From positions 1-64,000 of the forward strand of contig NZ_QTJR01000002.1 of the NCBI RefSeq assembly GCF_003382285.1: a stretch of DNA of 64,000 bases, in the 5' to 3' direction. This DNA is from Lysobacter soli (lineage in GTDB: Bacteria; Pseudomonadota; Gammaproteobacteria; Xanthomonadales; Xanthomonadaceae). The translations under genes and the position numbers were made by a program. Under the pieces are notes generated by a model, which saw only the letters and a program-made list of their open reading frames with translations, was not told the origin of the DNA and made no database searches. This document shows, one piece after another, positions 8,901 to 17,902 of this stretch; position 1 is the first letter of the stretch; every line of letters starts with the position of its first letter.

Positions 8901-9449
8901 TCAGGGTGCGTTCCCGCTGACGGTCTCCGGCCAGCGTTGCGGCACCTTGCGTAGCTCGTCGATGTGGTAACCCATGTCGCGCAGGCGCTGCACGGCATCG
9001 GCGTACGCCGCGTCGGAAATCGTCGGCGTGCGCGCCATGATCCAGGCGTAGTCGCGCTTGCTGCGGGCGACGATGGTGAGCGTGTAGTCGGGATCGAGAT
9101 GCGAGATCACGTACTCGGCCTGGATCGGCCAGACGAACTGCATCCCCCACACCGCATTGCCCGTGCCCGCACGCACGGTGCCGACCGGTTCCATCGTGCG
9201 CACGGGCGCGTCGAAGCTTCCGCGCCGGTAGCGAAAAAGCGTCTGTATGCGACCGTCCTCGCGCATCGAGTAAGACTCGATGGCGTTGTAGGCCTCGCGC
9301 TCGGGGAACGAAGGGATGTGGGCGATGACGTACCAGTCGCCCATGAAGCGCGGGATGTCGACCTCCGCGACCTTGGGCACGGTCGGCGCGGTGTGGGCGC
9401 AGCCGCACAGCGCGAGTACGCCTGCGATGAGTGCGGATGGAAGTTTCAT
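8901..9449 (-). CDS. blc: Bacterial lipocalin (Blc-type lipoprotein), last gene of the lipid operon
   Basis: 182 residues from the ATG at 9449, separated by one base from the stop of the preceding gene (TGACATGA), so translation is coupled. The N terminus MKLPSALIAGVLALCGCAH is a lipoprotein signal with the lipidated Cys at LCGC. The lipocalin signature is RFMGDWYVIAHIP, and later strands include GNAVWGMQFVWPIQAEYVI and YAWIMART, as in Blc. Blc proteins sit in the outer membrane and bind fatty acids or lysophospholipids. In this operon it probably stores or moves the modified fatty acids. Confidence 0.9.
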   Translation of the reverse strand: MKLPSALIAGVLALCGCAHTAPTVPKVAEVDIPRFMGDWYVIAHIPSFPEREAYNAIESYSMREDGRIQTLFRYRRGSFDAPVRTMEPVGTVRAGTGNAVWGMQFVWPIQAEYVISHLDPDYTLTIVARSKRDYAWIMARTPTISDAAYADAVQRLRDMGYHIDELRKVPQRWPETVSGNAP

Positions 9450-9450
9450 G

Positions 9451-10521
9451 TCAGTCCTCCCGCACGAAACGGTAGTGGGCCACCTGCCATTCCTCGCCAC
9501 CGCGATATCCGAACAGCTCCGCGCACGCCATCCAGAACATGCGCCAGCGCTGGTTCCACAGTGCCGCGGCGTCGCCATAGGCCTGGCGCAGATGGCCCAT
9601 CACCGCATCGCGTCGTGCATCGTGGTTGGCGAGCCAGTGGTTGGCCGTGCGCTCATAGTGTTCGCCACCCATCATCCAGCGCTCGTCCAGCCGCAACGCC
9701 TGTTGGAAATGCAGCAGCGTGTCGGCGGCGGGCATGAGGCCGCCGGTGAAGAAGTGACGGCCCATCCAGTCGTCCTCGCCGTCGACCTCGAACGGATAGA
9801 GCAGGGTACGGTGGCAGAAGATGTGCACGAACAGGCTGCCGCCGGGACGCAGCCACCGCGCGATGCGACGCATGAGGATGTCGTAATTACGCATGTGCTC
9901 GAACATTTCCACCGAGACGCAGCGATCGAACGCGGTGTGGTCGAGTTCGAGCCGGTTGACGTCGCAGGTGATGACGCGGACGTTGTTCAGACCCAGCTCG
10001 CGGCAGCGGGTGAGGATGTGCTCGCGCTGCCCGTGCGAATTCGATACGGCGGTGATGCGCGAATGCCGGTAACGCTGCGCCATCCACAGCGTGAGCGAGC
10101 CCCAACCGCAGCCGAGTTCGAGGATGTCCAGGCCGTCGGCCAGTCGCGCGCGCTCGGCATAGAGTTCGAGCATGGCCTCTTCGGCTTCGTCGAGCGTCTC
10201 GCGGCCGCTGGGGTAGTAGCAGCACGAATACTTCAGCCGTGCTCCCAAGCACTCCTTGAAGAACGCGGCCGGCAGTTCGTAATGCTGGCGGTTGGCCGCA
10301 TCGGTGTGCAGTGCGAGCGGGCTGTGGCGCAGATCCGACAGCCGCTGCGTCATGCGTTGCGACTGCATCTGGATGCCGCCGATGCGCTCGTCGGACAGGC
10401 GTTGCGCGCATAAACGGCGAACGCCCAGACGGACCACGGCATCGGGCAGGAGACCGCGTTCGGCCATGCCCAGCAGGCCGGGCGCGGGCAAATCGGGGAT
10501 CGCATGCATCACGGTGCTCAT
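9451..10521 (-). CDS. CFA-synthase-like SAM-dependent lipid methyltransferase (second copy)
   Basis: 356 residues. It starts at 10521 with GGAAGAC upstream and overlaps the DUF1295 stop by ATGA. The SAM-binding motif is ILELGCGWGSLTLWMA at about residue 133-148, with acidic motif ITCDVNRLE after it. HYELPAAFFKECLG and YSCCYYPSG correspond to the DLGNDFF...YSCAYF region of cyclopropane-fatty-acyl-phospholipid synthases. It differs from the classical enzyme 15 genes' width upstream mainly by lacking the long N-terminal domain. It may methylate a different double bond or intermediate. Having two paralogues in one operon is notable. Confidence 0.85.
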   Translation of the reverse strand: MSTVMHAIPDLPAPGLLGMAERGLLPDAVVRLGVRRLCAQRLSDERIGGIQMQSQRMTQRLSDLRHSPLALHTDAANRQHYELPAAFFKECLGARLKYSCCYYPSGRETLDEAEEAMLELYAERARLADGLDILELGCGWGSLTLWMAQRYRHSRITAVSNSHGQREHILTRCRELGLNNVRVITCDVNRLELDHTAFDRCVSVEMFEHMRNYDILMRRIARWLRPGGSLFVHIFCHRTLLYPFEVDGEDDWMGRHFFTGGLMPAADTLLHFQQALRLDERWMMGGEHYERTANHWLANHDARRDAVMGHLRQAYGDAAALWNQRWRMFWMACAELFGYRGGEEWQVAHYRFVRED

Positions 10522-11297
10522 CTGTCTTCCTTCGGGAACCAGGGGAACAGCATTGGAGTGGAACGCTGGTAACGGCGGTAATCGTCGCCGCGCGTGCGCA
10601 GCGCCTGGCGTTCGGTATGCGGAACGCCGCTGAGCCAGCGCAGGAACACGTACATCGTCAGCGGGCCGGACCAGGCCAGCCACGCGATCGGCGAGCCCAC
10701 GGCGAGCAGCACGTAGGCGAACCAGTGCAGCCACTCGAAGAAGTAGTTGGGATGCCGGCTGTAGCGCCACAGGCCGGCGCGCATCGTTCGCCCGCGGTTT
10801 TCCGGCTGCGAGCGGAAGCGGGCGAGCTGGGCGTCTGCGATGGTCTCGCCGACGACGGACACGATCCACACCGCCACGGCCGCCCACAGCAGCCCGGGGG
10901 ATTCCATCCGATTGCTTGCCACCGCCGCGAAGGGCAGCGCGAACAGCACCACTAGCAGCGCCTGTGCCTGGAACAGCGCGAACCATCGCAACGGCGCATC
11001 GCCCCAGCTCTCGCGCAAGGCGGCGTAGCGGCCGTCCTCCTGTTCGCCGCGCACGCGACGCCAGAGGTGCCACGCGAGGCGAAGCCCCCAGAGTCCGCCG
11101 AGCAGCGCGAGCAGCAGGCGCGGCATCGTCGCGCCGTCTCCCAGCGCCGCGAGCAGCACCGCCGCGCCTGCGACCCCGCCCGCCCACACGACGTCGACCA
11201 GCCCCGCGTTGCGATGCCGTTGCTGCCACCACCACGCCAGCGTCTGCGCCGCCGCCGTGAGCGCCCACACCAGCAGCAGCGACGCGCCCATGCTCAT
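10518..11297 (-). CDS. DUF1295 membrane protein (steroid 5-alpha-reductase/ICMT-like)
   Basis: 259 residues. It starts at 11297 and overlaps the preceding DUF2878 gene by ATGA. About six membrane segments are visible, starting GASLLLVWALTAAAQTLAWW. The C-terminal signature GLWRYSRHPNYFFEWLHWFAYVLLA is the cofactor-binding motif of the 3-oxo-5-alpha-steroid dehydrogenase/isoprenylcysteine methyltransferase superfamily. A reductase acting on a lipid intermediate in the membrane is the likeliest role here, inferred from fold and operon. The substrate is unknown. Confidence 0.85.
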   Translation of the reverse strand: MSMGASLLLVWALTAAAQTLAWWWQQRHRNAGLVDVVWAGGVAGAAVLLAALGDGATMPRLLLALLGGLWGLRLAWHLWRRVRGEQEDGRYAALRESWGDAPLRWFALFQAQALLVVLFALPFAAVASNRMESPGLLWAAVAVWIVSVVGETIADAQLARFRSQPENRGRTMRAGLWRYSRHPNYFFEWLHWFAYVLLAVGSPIAWLAWSGPLTMYVFLRWLSGVPHTERQALRTRGDDYRRYQRSTPMLFPWFPKEDR

Positions 11298-11830
11298 CGC
11301 GAGCCACCCATCGCGAGTGGTCGGGACACGCCGCCGCCACGCGCATGTCGCGCCACGAGCGTGAGCGCGCAGGTCGCGATCGCCCAGCCGATCGCCAGCG
11401 CGATCGTCGCCTGCACGGAGGCGACCAGCTCGATGGCGCCCAGCCGCTGCGCACCGACATACGCCAGCGGTCCGCCCACGGCACCGAGGACGATCGCCAT
11501 GGCCGGACGCAGCCACGCGAGCGAATGGTTGATCGTCATCGCGAACGCGGCCCAGAGCGCGAGGATCCACGCCGGCGCGGGAAGCGCGGCGATACTGCCG
11601 CGATAGTCGATCCAGCCCAGTTGCGAGAGCAGCCCGTCGAACACGAGGCCCGTGAGAACGGCGCAGCCGACCAGCCACGCGTCAGCGCGACGTCGCGCCG
11701 ATGCGCACCACTGCAGCGCGACGAACGCCACGCACGCGACGACGCCAATCCACGACGCGCCGTGGGCCGCGCCGAGCACGCAGGCCCACCACGCGATCTG
11801 GAAACCGGCAAAGTTCGCGAACGCGTGCAT
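11294..11830 (-). CDS. DUF2878 inner-membrane protein
   Basis: 178 residues, starting at 11830 with a one-base TGATG overlap with the CFA synthase stop. The opening [24 protein letters not shown] is typical of DUF2878, and five to six membrane segments follow. No catalytic motif is visible. DUF2878 genes recur beside CFA synthase, DUF1365 and FAD-oxidoreductase genes in gammaproteobacteria (family knowledge), so it is presumably an accessory of lipid modification. Confidence 0.8.
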   Translation of the reverse strand: MHAFANFAGFQIAWWACVLGAAHGASWIGVVACVAFVALQWCASARRRADAWLVGCAVLTGLVFDGLLSQLGWIDYRGSIAALPAPAWILALWAAFAMTINHSLAWLRPAMAIVLGAVGGPLAYVGAQRLGAIELVASVQATIALAIGWAIATCALTLVARHARGGGVSRPLAMGGSR

Positions 11831-13101
11831 CACGCCTCCGCTGTCCCAGTTGCCTGCGCGTGAGGCCGGTAGCCGGGGCGCGCGAAGAGCATCTGCGCGA
11901 CACCGATCGAACGCTCGCGAAAGCCGCCTTCGCAATAGGCGAGATAGAACTCCCACATGCGGATGAAGCGCTCGTCGAACCCGAGCGCCCGCACCTCCGG
12001 CAGGCGGTCCAGGAAGCGCTCGCGCCACGCCTGCAACGTGCGTGCATACGACAGGCCCATGTCTTCCAGATGCAGCAACGCGAGATCGCTGGCCGCGGTC
12101 TTCGCCGACATCATCGCCGCGATGGACGGAATGAACGAGCCCGGGAACACGTGGCGCTTGATGAAATCCACCGAGCGCACTGCCTGCTCGTAGCGGTGGT
12201 CCTCGATGGTGATGGCCTGCACGAGCGCCAGGCCGTGGTCGGCAAGCCGTTCGCCGATGCACGCGAAGTAGCGCCGCAGGTTCTCCGGCCCGATCGCCTC
12301 CACCATTTCGATCGAGGCGAGCTTGTCGTACGTGCCGTCGAGCTCGCGGAAATCGCGCATCAGCACGGTGACGCGATCCTGCAGTCCGGCTTCGGCGACG
12401 CGCTGACGCGCGAGTTCGTACTGCTCGCGCGAGAGCGTCGTCGTAGTGACGTGGCATCCGTGTTCGCGCGCGGCGTGCAACGCGAAGCCGCCCCAGCCGG
12501 TACCGATCTCGAGCACCCGCTCGCCTTCGCGCAGGTCGAGCTTGCGGCAGATCGCCTGGAGCTTCCGAGTGGATGCGACTTCCAGCGTGTCGTCTTCGCG
12601 TTCGAACAATGCCGACGAATACATCAGGTCGTCGGACAGGAACAGGCGGAAGAACGTGTTGCCGAGGTCGTAATGCGCCGCGATGTTGCGGCGCGCGCCC
12701 GACGCGGTGTTCCTGCGCAGCGCGTGGGCTGCACGGAACGCCCAGCCGGCCACGCGTGCCGGGCCGCGTTCCACGTCGTCCAGCAGGTCGCGATTGCGCA
12801 CGAGCAGCCGCACCAGGCCGACCAGGTCGTCACACGCCCAGGCACCGTCCATGTAGGCCTCGGCGGCGCCGACGCTGCCGCCGAGCGCAACCGCCCGATA
12901 GAAGCGCGCGTCGTTCACGCGCAACGTCGGCAGCGGCGCACCACCGGCGCACTCGCCGAGCGCGGCCGATCCCCATGGATCACGCAGCGTGACGGCGCCG
13001 GAGCGCAACGCGCGCAACTGCGAGACCACGCGATCGCGCAGGAGCCGGTCGACGACGCCGACGTCGGGCAGGGAAAGGATTTGCTGCGCGGTGTCGCTCA
13101 T
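11830..13101 (-). CDS. Cyclopropane-fatty-acyl-phospholipid synthase family methyltransferase
   Basis: 423 residues from the ATG at 13101, overlapping the DUF1365 stop by ATGA. It has the full two-domain layout of CFA synthases: an N-terminal lipid-binding domain to about residue 130, then [20 protein letters not shown], the SAM motif [17 protein letters not shown] and [24 protein letters not shown] synthase adds a methylene from SAM to unsaturated phospholipid acyl chains. Homologues placed next to FAD oxidoreductase and DUF1365 genes include UfaM, which methylates a diene on the way to furan fatty acids. Either activity is possible here. Confidence 0.88.
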   Translation of the reverse strand: MSDTAQQILSLPDVGVVDRLLRDRVVSQLRALRSGAVTLRDPWGSAALGECAGGAPLPTLRVNDARFYRAVALGGSVGAAEAYMDGAWACDDLVGLVRLLVRNRDLLDDVERGPARVAGWAFRAAHALRRNTASGARRNIAAHYDLGNTFFRLFLSDDLMYSSALFEREDDTLEVASTRKLQAICRKLDLREGERVLEIGTGWGGFALHAAREHGCHVTTTTLSREQYELARQRVAEAGLQDRVTVLMRDFRELDGTYDKLASIEMVEAIGPENLRRYFACIGERLADHGLALVQAITIEDHRYEQAVRSVDFIKRHVFPGSFIPSIAAMMSAKTAASDLALLHLEDMGLSYARTLQAWRERFLDRLPEVRALGFDERFIRMWEFYLAYCEGGFRERSIGVAQMLFARPGYRPHAQATGTAEA

Positions 13102-13889
13102 GGTGCCGTGCCCTTGGCGGGATGGGGGTGGACAGGCGTGCGCTTTAGCCACAGCTTCAGCGCCTGCCAGTGGATGGCGCCGATGACCTGCAGGGTCATC
13201 GCGGGATATCGCCACAGCACGCGCGAAAGCGCAGCCGCATCGAGCGGGTGGCGCTCGAGCGACAGCGTGGCGTCGAACTCGCGCGTGTCGCCCTCGCAGA
13301 CGTTCATGTGCACGTGCAAGGTGTCGCCGGGCGGCGTGAAGGACCACGCGTAGCGGCGCTGCATCGCCATGAACGGCGAGACGTGGAAGGTCTTGTCGAA
13401 CTGCCAGTGCAGTGCCCGTCCGCGTGGTTCGGCGTCCGCGACCGGCAACACGTAGGCGTGGCGTTCGCCCCATGGCGTGTTGGTGATCTCGGCCACCACA
13501 TGTTCCAGCGTGCGGTGGTCGGGCCCGTAGCAGTAGTAGAAGCTCACCGGGTTGAACACGTACCCGAAGTAGCGCGCGTGCGTGAGCAGGCGGATCGGTC
13601 CGATGGGTCGTGCGCCGGTAGCCGCCGTGATGCGCTGTCGCACGGCCTGCGCGAGGGACACGTCCGTCGGCCCCAGGTAGTCGCTGCGGCGGAACTCGCC
13701 GAGATTTCGGCCGTGCGTGGACCAGAGCGGATGCGCGTCGAGGATCGTCTCCACTTCGTCCAGGTCGAGGAACAACTGCGCCATGCGGTAATCGAACGCG
13801 TGCCGACGCGGCGCGAAGCGGCGGTGCCGCACCGTGCCTTCGTACAGTGCGCTGCTGCGCGGTCGCGTGCGTTCGCCGCCGTCGCTCAT
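13098..13889 (-). CDS. DUF1365 family protein
   Basis: 263 residues from the ATG at 13889, overlapping the FAD-oxidoreductase stop by ATGA. The signatures [49 protein letters not shown] and [13 protein letters not shown] define DUF1365. The family is nearly always encoded between a NAD/FAD-binding amine-oxidase-like protein and a CFA-type methyltransferase. No catalytic role is established. It is probably a lipid-binding or oxygenase accessory at the membrane face. Confidence 0.88.
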   Translation of the reverse strand: MSDGGERTRPRSSALYEGTVRHRRFAPRRHAFDYRMAQLFLDLDEVETILDAHPLWSTHGRNLGEFRRSDYLGPTDVSLAQAVRQRITAATGARPIGPIRLLTHARYFGYVFNPVSFYYCYGPDHRTLEHVVAEITNTPWGERHAYVLPVADAEPRGRALHWQFDKTFHVSPFMAMQRRYAWSFTPPGDTLHVHMNVCEGDTREFDATLSLERHPLDAAALSRVLWRYPAMTLQVIGAIHWQALKLWLKRTPVHPHPAKGTAP

Positions 13890-15196
13890 GCGCGGCCCCA
13901 TGCGAGGTTTCCGGGCGCCGCGTCATCGATTGCGCGCGGCTCCGGTGCGAGGTCCGGCCATGCGACGCCGAGCGATCGGGCGACCTCGACGGCGCTGCGC
14001 AGTCCGTCCTCGTGGAAGCCCCAGCCCCAGTACGCGCCCGCGAACCACGTGCCGCGCCGCCCCTGTATTTCGTGCCGGCGCGTCTGCGCCGCGACGGCTT
14101 CTCGCGTGAACACCGGATGGTGATAGCGCACGCGCTTGAGGACGTGGCACGGGTCGACCGCATCGCCGCGATTGAGCGTCACCACCACGGGCGTCGATAC
14201 AGGCAAACCCTGCAGCAGGTTCATGCAGTAGCTGACGGTGCACGCCTGTGCCTCGTCGGCGCCGATGTGCGCGTTCCAGGCCGCCCACGCCTTGCGGTTG
14301 CGCGGCAGCAGGCGCGGGTCGGTGTGGAGGACGACGTCGTTGGGCTGGTAGGCGATCGCGCCGAGCACGTCGTGTTCGCGGTCGTCCGCATCGGACAGCA
14401 GCGAAAGCGCCTGGTCGCTGTGGCAGGCGAACACGACCTGGTCGAAGGTCTCCTTTCCCTCGGCGGTGGTCAGTACCACGCCGTTCTCCAGTCGTCGCAC
14501 GGCCTGCACCGGCATGGCGAGTCGGACGTATGCCGACCACCGCTGGCGGAGCGCTTCCACGTAGCGCCACGAACCGCCGCGCACGACCTTCCACTGCGAC
14601 CGCCCGGCGAGCTGCAGCATGTGGTGGTTCGCCATGAACTGCACCAGGTGCCGCGCGGGAAAGTGCAGGATCTGCCCGGCGGGCGCGGACCACAGCGCGG
14701 AGGCCATGGGGACAAGGTGATCGTCGCGGAACGCGTCGCCGAAGCCCTGCGCGTGGAGGTAATCGCCCAGCGTGGGGCCGGGCTCGTCGCCGGCGAGCAG
14801 CTGCGGCGCGATGCGGTAGAACCGCACCAGGTCGGCCAGCATGCGCAGGAACCGCGGCGACAGCAGGTTGCGACGCTGGCAGAACAGGCCGTCGAGCGAG
14901 GTCGCGTTGTATTCCAGCCCGGTGCGTTCGTTGTGCACCGAGAAGCTCATCGTCGTGTCCTGCGTGGAGACGCCGAGTTCGCGGAACAGCCGCGTGAGCA
15001 GCGGATAGTGGTCGGGGTTGTGCACGATGAAGCCGGTGTCGACGTCGAGCGCGACGCCGTCCACGTCCACCCGGTGCGTGTGGGTGTGTCCGCCGAGGTA
15101 GTCGTTCGCCTCGAACAGCACGACCTCGTGTTCGCGCGACAGCAGCCACGCGGCGCCGAGTCCGGAAATGCCCGATCCGATGATCGCGATGCGCAT
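13886..15196 (-). CDS. NAD(P)/FAD-dependent amine-oxidase-like oxidoreductase (lipid operon)
   Basis: 436 residues, two bases after the desaturase stop (TGACATG). An N-terminal Rossmann motif [15 protein letters not shown] binds FAD, followed by [12 protein letters not shown], and the C terminus closes the fold with [23 protein letters not shown]. It belongs to the COG2907-type flavoproteins paired with DUF1365. In Rhodobacter sphaeroides genes of this neighbourhood take part in furan fatty acid formation and in the singlet-oxygen response, so oxidation or desaturation of an acyl chain is the expected role. This is inferred by context, not shown by the sequence. Confidence 0.87.
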   Translation of the reverse strand: MRIAIIGSGISGLGAAWLLSREHEVVLFEANDYLGGHTHTHRVDVDGVALDVDTGFIVHNPDHYPLLTRLFRELGVSTQDTTMSFSVHNERTGLEYNATSLDGLFCQRRNLLSPRFLRMLADLVRFYRIAPQLLAGDEPGPTLGDYLHAQGFGDAFRDDHLVPMASALWSAPAGQILHFPARHLVQFMANHHMLQLAGRSQWKVVRGGSWRYVEALRQRWSAYVRLAMPVQAVRRLENGVVLTTAEGKETFDQVVFACHSDQALSLLSDADDREHDVLGAIAYQPNDVVLHTDPRLLPRNRKAWAAWNAHIGADEAQACTVSYCMNLLQGLPVSTPVVVTLNRGDAVDPCHVLKRVRYHHPVFTREAVAAQTRRHEIQGRRGTWFAGAYWGWGFHEDGLRSAVEVARSLGVAWPDLAPEPRAIDDAAPGNLAWGRA

Positions 15197-15197
15197 G

Positions 15198-16148
15198 TCA
15201 GTGCCTCGCCCGCGCCCAGACCCACGCCGGCACGGGCTTCAGATCGCGCACCAATCCGACGGACGACAGCAGCTTCAGCCCGTACCAGGTCAGGTCGATC
15301 TCCCACCAGCGAAAGCCCTGCCGCGCCGTCCCCGGGAAGAAGTGGTGGTTGTTGTGCCAGCCCTCGCCGAAGGTGAGCAGCGCGAGCAGGGCGTTGTTGC
15401 GGCTGTCGTCGCGCGTGTCGAAACGCCGGCTGCCGAAACGGTGCGCCAGCGAATTGATCGTGACCGTCACGTGGAACAGCACGATGGTCGACACGAAGAA
15501 GCCCCACACGACCAGCTGCATGCCGCTGGTGCCCAAGGCGGGCGCGACGTGCTGCAACAAAGCGCCCAGCCCGTACAACGCGACGGCGAGCGCGACCGGA
15601 ACGGCGATGTCGTACCGGTCGAGCCAGCGCAGTTCCGGGTAACGCGCGAGGTCCGGCACGCGCGACAGGTCGGTGGCGAACGCACGACGCGTGAGGAACC
15701 AGCCGACGTGGCTGCGCCAGAACCCGTGCACGCCGGGCGAATGGAGGTCTTCCGGCGAATCGGCATTCGCGTGGTGGTGGCGATGCTGCGCCGCCCACCA
15801 CAGCGGCCCGCGCTGCACGCAGGAGGCGCCGATCAGCGCGAAGGCGAACTGCACCGGACGCGAGGCGCGGAACGTGCGATGCGAGAAATAGCGATGGTAG
15901 AACGCGGTGATCGCAAACATCCGCACCGCGTACAGCACCGCCGCGACCGCCACCGCCGTAGCCGAGATGCCGACCCAGAACACGCCGAGGCAGGCCAGGT
16001 GCATCGCGACGAAGGGCACCACGCGCACGAGGTCGAGCCTGTCGCCCTCGTCGATGGCGTCGGGCGTGTCGGTGGCGCCCGCGTCGAACCATCGGCGGAC
16101 CGAGGCGAGCGCGTGGACGCGCGGATTCTGGGAAGCGGAAGCGGGCAT
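15198..16148 (-). CDS. Membrane acyl-CoA/acyl-lipid desaturase, first gene of the lipid operon
   Basis: 316 residues from the ATG at 16148; the frame is open to 16286 but upstream Met codons lack ribosome sites. The three iron-binding His boxes are present: HRYFSH, HRHHH and HNNHH. Four membrane segments surround them (VVPFVAMHLACLGVFWVGI, FAFALIGASCV, VALAVALYGLGALL, FFVSTIVLFHVTVTINSL). It should be a delta-9-type desaturase supplying the double bond used by the downstream methyltransferases. It leads an eight-gene, fully coupled operon. Confidence 0.92.
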   Translation of the reverse strand: MPASASQNPRVHALASVRRWFDAGATDTPDAIDEGDRLDLVRVVPFVAMHLACLGVFWVGISATAVAVAAVLYAVRMFAITAFYHRYFSHRTFRASRPVQFAFALIGASCVQRGPLWWAAQHRHHHANADSPEDLHSPGVHGFWRSHVGWFLTRRAFATDLSRVPDLARYPELRWLDRYDIAVPVALAVALYGLGALLQHVAPALGTSGMQLVVWGFFVSTIVLFHVTVTINSLAHRFGSRRFDTRDDSRNNALLALLTFGEGWHNNHHFFPGTARQGFRWWEIDLTWYGLKLLSSVGLVRDLKPVPAWVWARARH

Positions 16149-16267
16149 TGGGTCGCAACGAAGGATCCGGGACGCTTTATGGCATGCGGCGTCCGGCGGC
16201 CACATCCGTAGATTTGCGTAGGCCGCGGTCCTTTCGGGAAGTACCGGTGCCGACCGCGCGAAGTTGC

Positions 16268-16277
16268 GTAGTTGTAC
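16268..16277. promoter_or_regulatory. 10-bp motif GTAGTTGTAC, copy 1, upstream of the lipid operon
   Basis: The decamer lies 120 bases upstream of the desaturase start in the divergent gap 16149-16377 and is identical to 8885-8894. On the minus strand it reads GTACAACTAC. It partly resembles the TRTACANY sites reported for light-responsive LitR-type MerR regulators, but the first base differs. A related GTAGAACTAC occurs at 20345-20354. Confidence 0.35.
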
Positions 16278-16377
16278 CGAAGGCATGCGACGGCGGCGGC
16301 GCTAACGTCGAAGTGACGCGGCTGCGCATCCATGCGGCCGCATCGTGCCCACGACCATTCCCTGGATGGAGATGCTC

Positions 16378-17160
16378 ATGAAAGCGATGACGATACTGGC
16401 GAGCGCGTGCCTGGTCTGCGGCTCGGCGCAGGCCGCCGGCCCCGAACCCGGCCGCTTCTCGTTGACCCTGCTCGGCGGCGGCGATATCCCCATCAGCGGC
16501 GACGTGCACGATGGCGCGACCGTCGACGTGCCCGATCTCGGCCCGCTCAACCCGGCGCTGGCCGGCGTCGACGCGCAGTTGCGCATCGGTTCGCGCACGC
16601 ACGAGCGCATCTACGACGTCGCCAGCACCTACGGCCTGCGCATGGCATGGGGCATGAGCGATCGCATGGAAGTATTCGGCGAGCTGCGCGAGACCCATGC
16701 GTCGGCGGGAAGCGTGCAGGTCGGCGAGGCCTACGTGCCCGCGCTCGACGTCGCGCTGCCGGTGTACGGACGGTTCTCGTCCTACCAGGCGTGGAGCGCC
16801 GAAGTCGGCGTGCGCTGGTACTTCATGGATCCCGGCTTCGCCCGTCCGTACGTGGCCGCGCGCCTCGGCGGCACGGAGACGGACGACATCGACGCGACCT
16901 TTCAAATCCCCGACGCCGACATCCTCATCCCCAACGCGCCGTTCTACGAGAAGAAGTGGGCGCTCAGCGCCGGCTTCGACGTGGGCGTGAACATCCCGCT
17001 GTCCGAGCGTGCGAGCTTCATCGCCGAAACGGGCGTGCGTTACGTCGACGACCTCGAAGGGGACGACAGCGCGATCGGGCCGCTCGGCCTGTCCCGCATC
17101 AACGACACGGGCCGGCGGGTATCCGTGCCGGTGACGCTGGCGTTGCGGTGGGATTTCTAG
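16378..17160 (+). CDS. Outer-membrane beta-barrel protein
   Basis: 260 residues. The start chosen is the ATG at 16378, which has GGAG six bases upstream; ATGs at 16366 and 16372 lie inside that site. A Sec signal (MKAMTILASACLVCGSAQA) is followed by alternating strands such as YGLRMAWGMSDRMEVFGELRE, WSAEVGVRWYFMD and FARPYVAARLGG. The C terminus ends in LALRWDF, the terminal Phe that BamA recognises. The size suggests a 10-12-strand barrel. It is transcribed divergently from the lipid operon, so it may respond to the same envelope cue. The ligand is unknown. Confidence 0.8.
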   Translation: MKAMTILASACLVCGSAQAAGPEPGRFSLTLLGGGDIPISGDVHDGATVDVPDLGPLNPALAGVDAQLRIGSRTHERIYDVASTYGLRMAWGMSDRMEVFGELRETHASAGSVQVGEAYVPALDVALPVYGRFSSYQAWSAEVGVRWYFMDPGFARPYVAARLGGTETDDIDATFQIPDADILIPNAPFYEKKWALSAGFDVGVNIPLSERASFIAETGVRYVDDLEGDDSAIGPLGLSRINDTGRRVSVPVTLALRWDF

Positions 17161-17822
17161 GAAACCGGGGGCGTCGTGCGGAGCCCGGGCGTGAGGCCGT
17201 ATTCATCGGCCTTGCGCACCAGCTCCAGCGTGCTGTGCACGTCCAGCGCCTGCATGATCGCGTATTTGTGCGATTCCACCGTGCGCACGGACACGCCCAG
17301 TTCGGCGGCGATCTGCTTCGAACGCAGGCCCGCCGACACCAGTTGCAGCACCTGCATCTGCTTGTCGGTGAGCTCCTGCTTCTGGCCGCGACCGGGCGCG
17401 GCGATCACGCGCGCGCCCAGCGTCGGGGTGATGTAGGTGCGGCCGCTGCGCACCACGTGGATCGCGCGGAGCAGTTCCTCGCCGGCGGAGCTCTTGAGCA
17501 CGTAGGCCGAGGCGCCGGCACGCAGCGCCTGTTCGGCGAGCGTGGGTTCGGCGTGCATCGTGAGGAACACGAACGGCACCTGCACGCCGGCCGCGCGCAG
17601 TTCGCGCATGACGCTCAGGCCGTTGCGGTCGGGCATGCTCAGGTCGGTGACCACGAGGTCGGGCGCGTACTGGTGCACGGCATCGAGCAGCGCGGTGCCG
17701 CTGGACACGCACGCCACCAGTTCGCACTCGTCTTCCAGCAGGCGCTGGAGGCCTTCGGCCACCAGGCGGTGGTCGTCGGCGAGCACGACGCGTGGTCGAT
17801 CGGCGGGCATCTCGGGCATCAT
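17157..17822 (-). CDS. NarL/LuxR-type response regulator, partner of the MASE1 kinase
   Basis: 221 residues from the first of two ATGs at 17822/17819; the open frame extends to 17882 without a ribosome site. The receiver domain shows LADDH, the phospho-acceptor in VVTDLSMPDRNG, and YVLKSS. The C-terminal LuxR helix-turn-helix reads LTDKQMQVLQLVSAGLRSKQIAAELGVSVRTVESH. It is divergent from the HisKA_3 kinase starting at 17903, an 80-base gap, the usual layout of a NarX/NarL-type pair. It overlaps the barrel gene's 3' end by four bases (convergent). Confidence 0.92.
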   Translation of the reverse strand: MMPEMPADRPRVVLADDHRLVAEGLQRLLEDECELVACVSSGTALLDAVHQYAPDLVVTDLSMPDRNGLSVMRELRAAGVQVPFVFLTMHAEPTLAEQALRAGASAYVLKSSAGEELLRAIHVVRSGRTYITPTLGARVIAAPGRGQKQELTDKQMQVLQLVSAGLRSKQIAAELGVSVRTVESHKYAIMQALDVHSTLELVRKADEYGLTPGLRTTPPVS

Positions 17823-17902
17823 CGTGGAAGTGTCATCGGGCGGGGGAGGATTCCGTGGCGAGGGTACTCCACCGACGGACAATGCAGCTGCAGGAGATGG
17901 TC

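Noticed and set aside
9451-11484. Continuous 677-codon minus-strand frame spanning the CFA-like and DUF1295 genes
   Set aside because: Its N-terminal 320 codons are a shadow of the DUF1295 gene in another frame. True starts are supported by ATGA overlaps and ribosome sites at 10521 and 11297.
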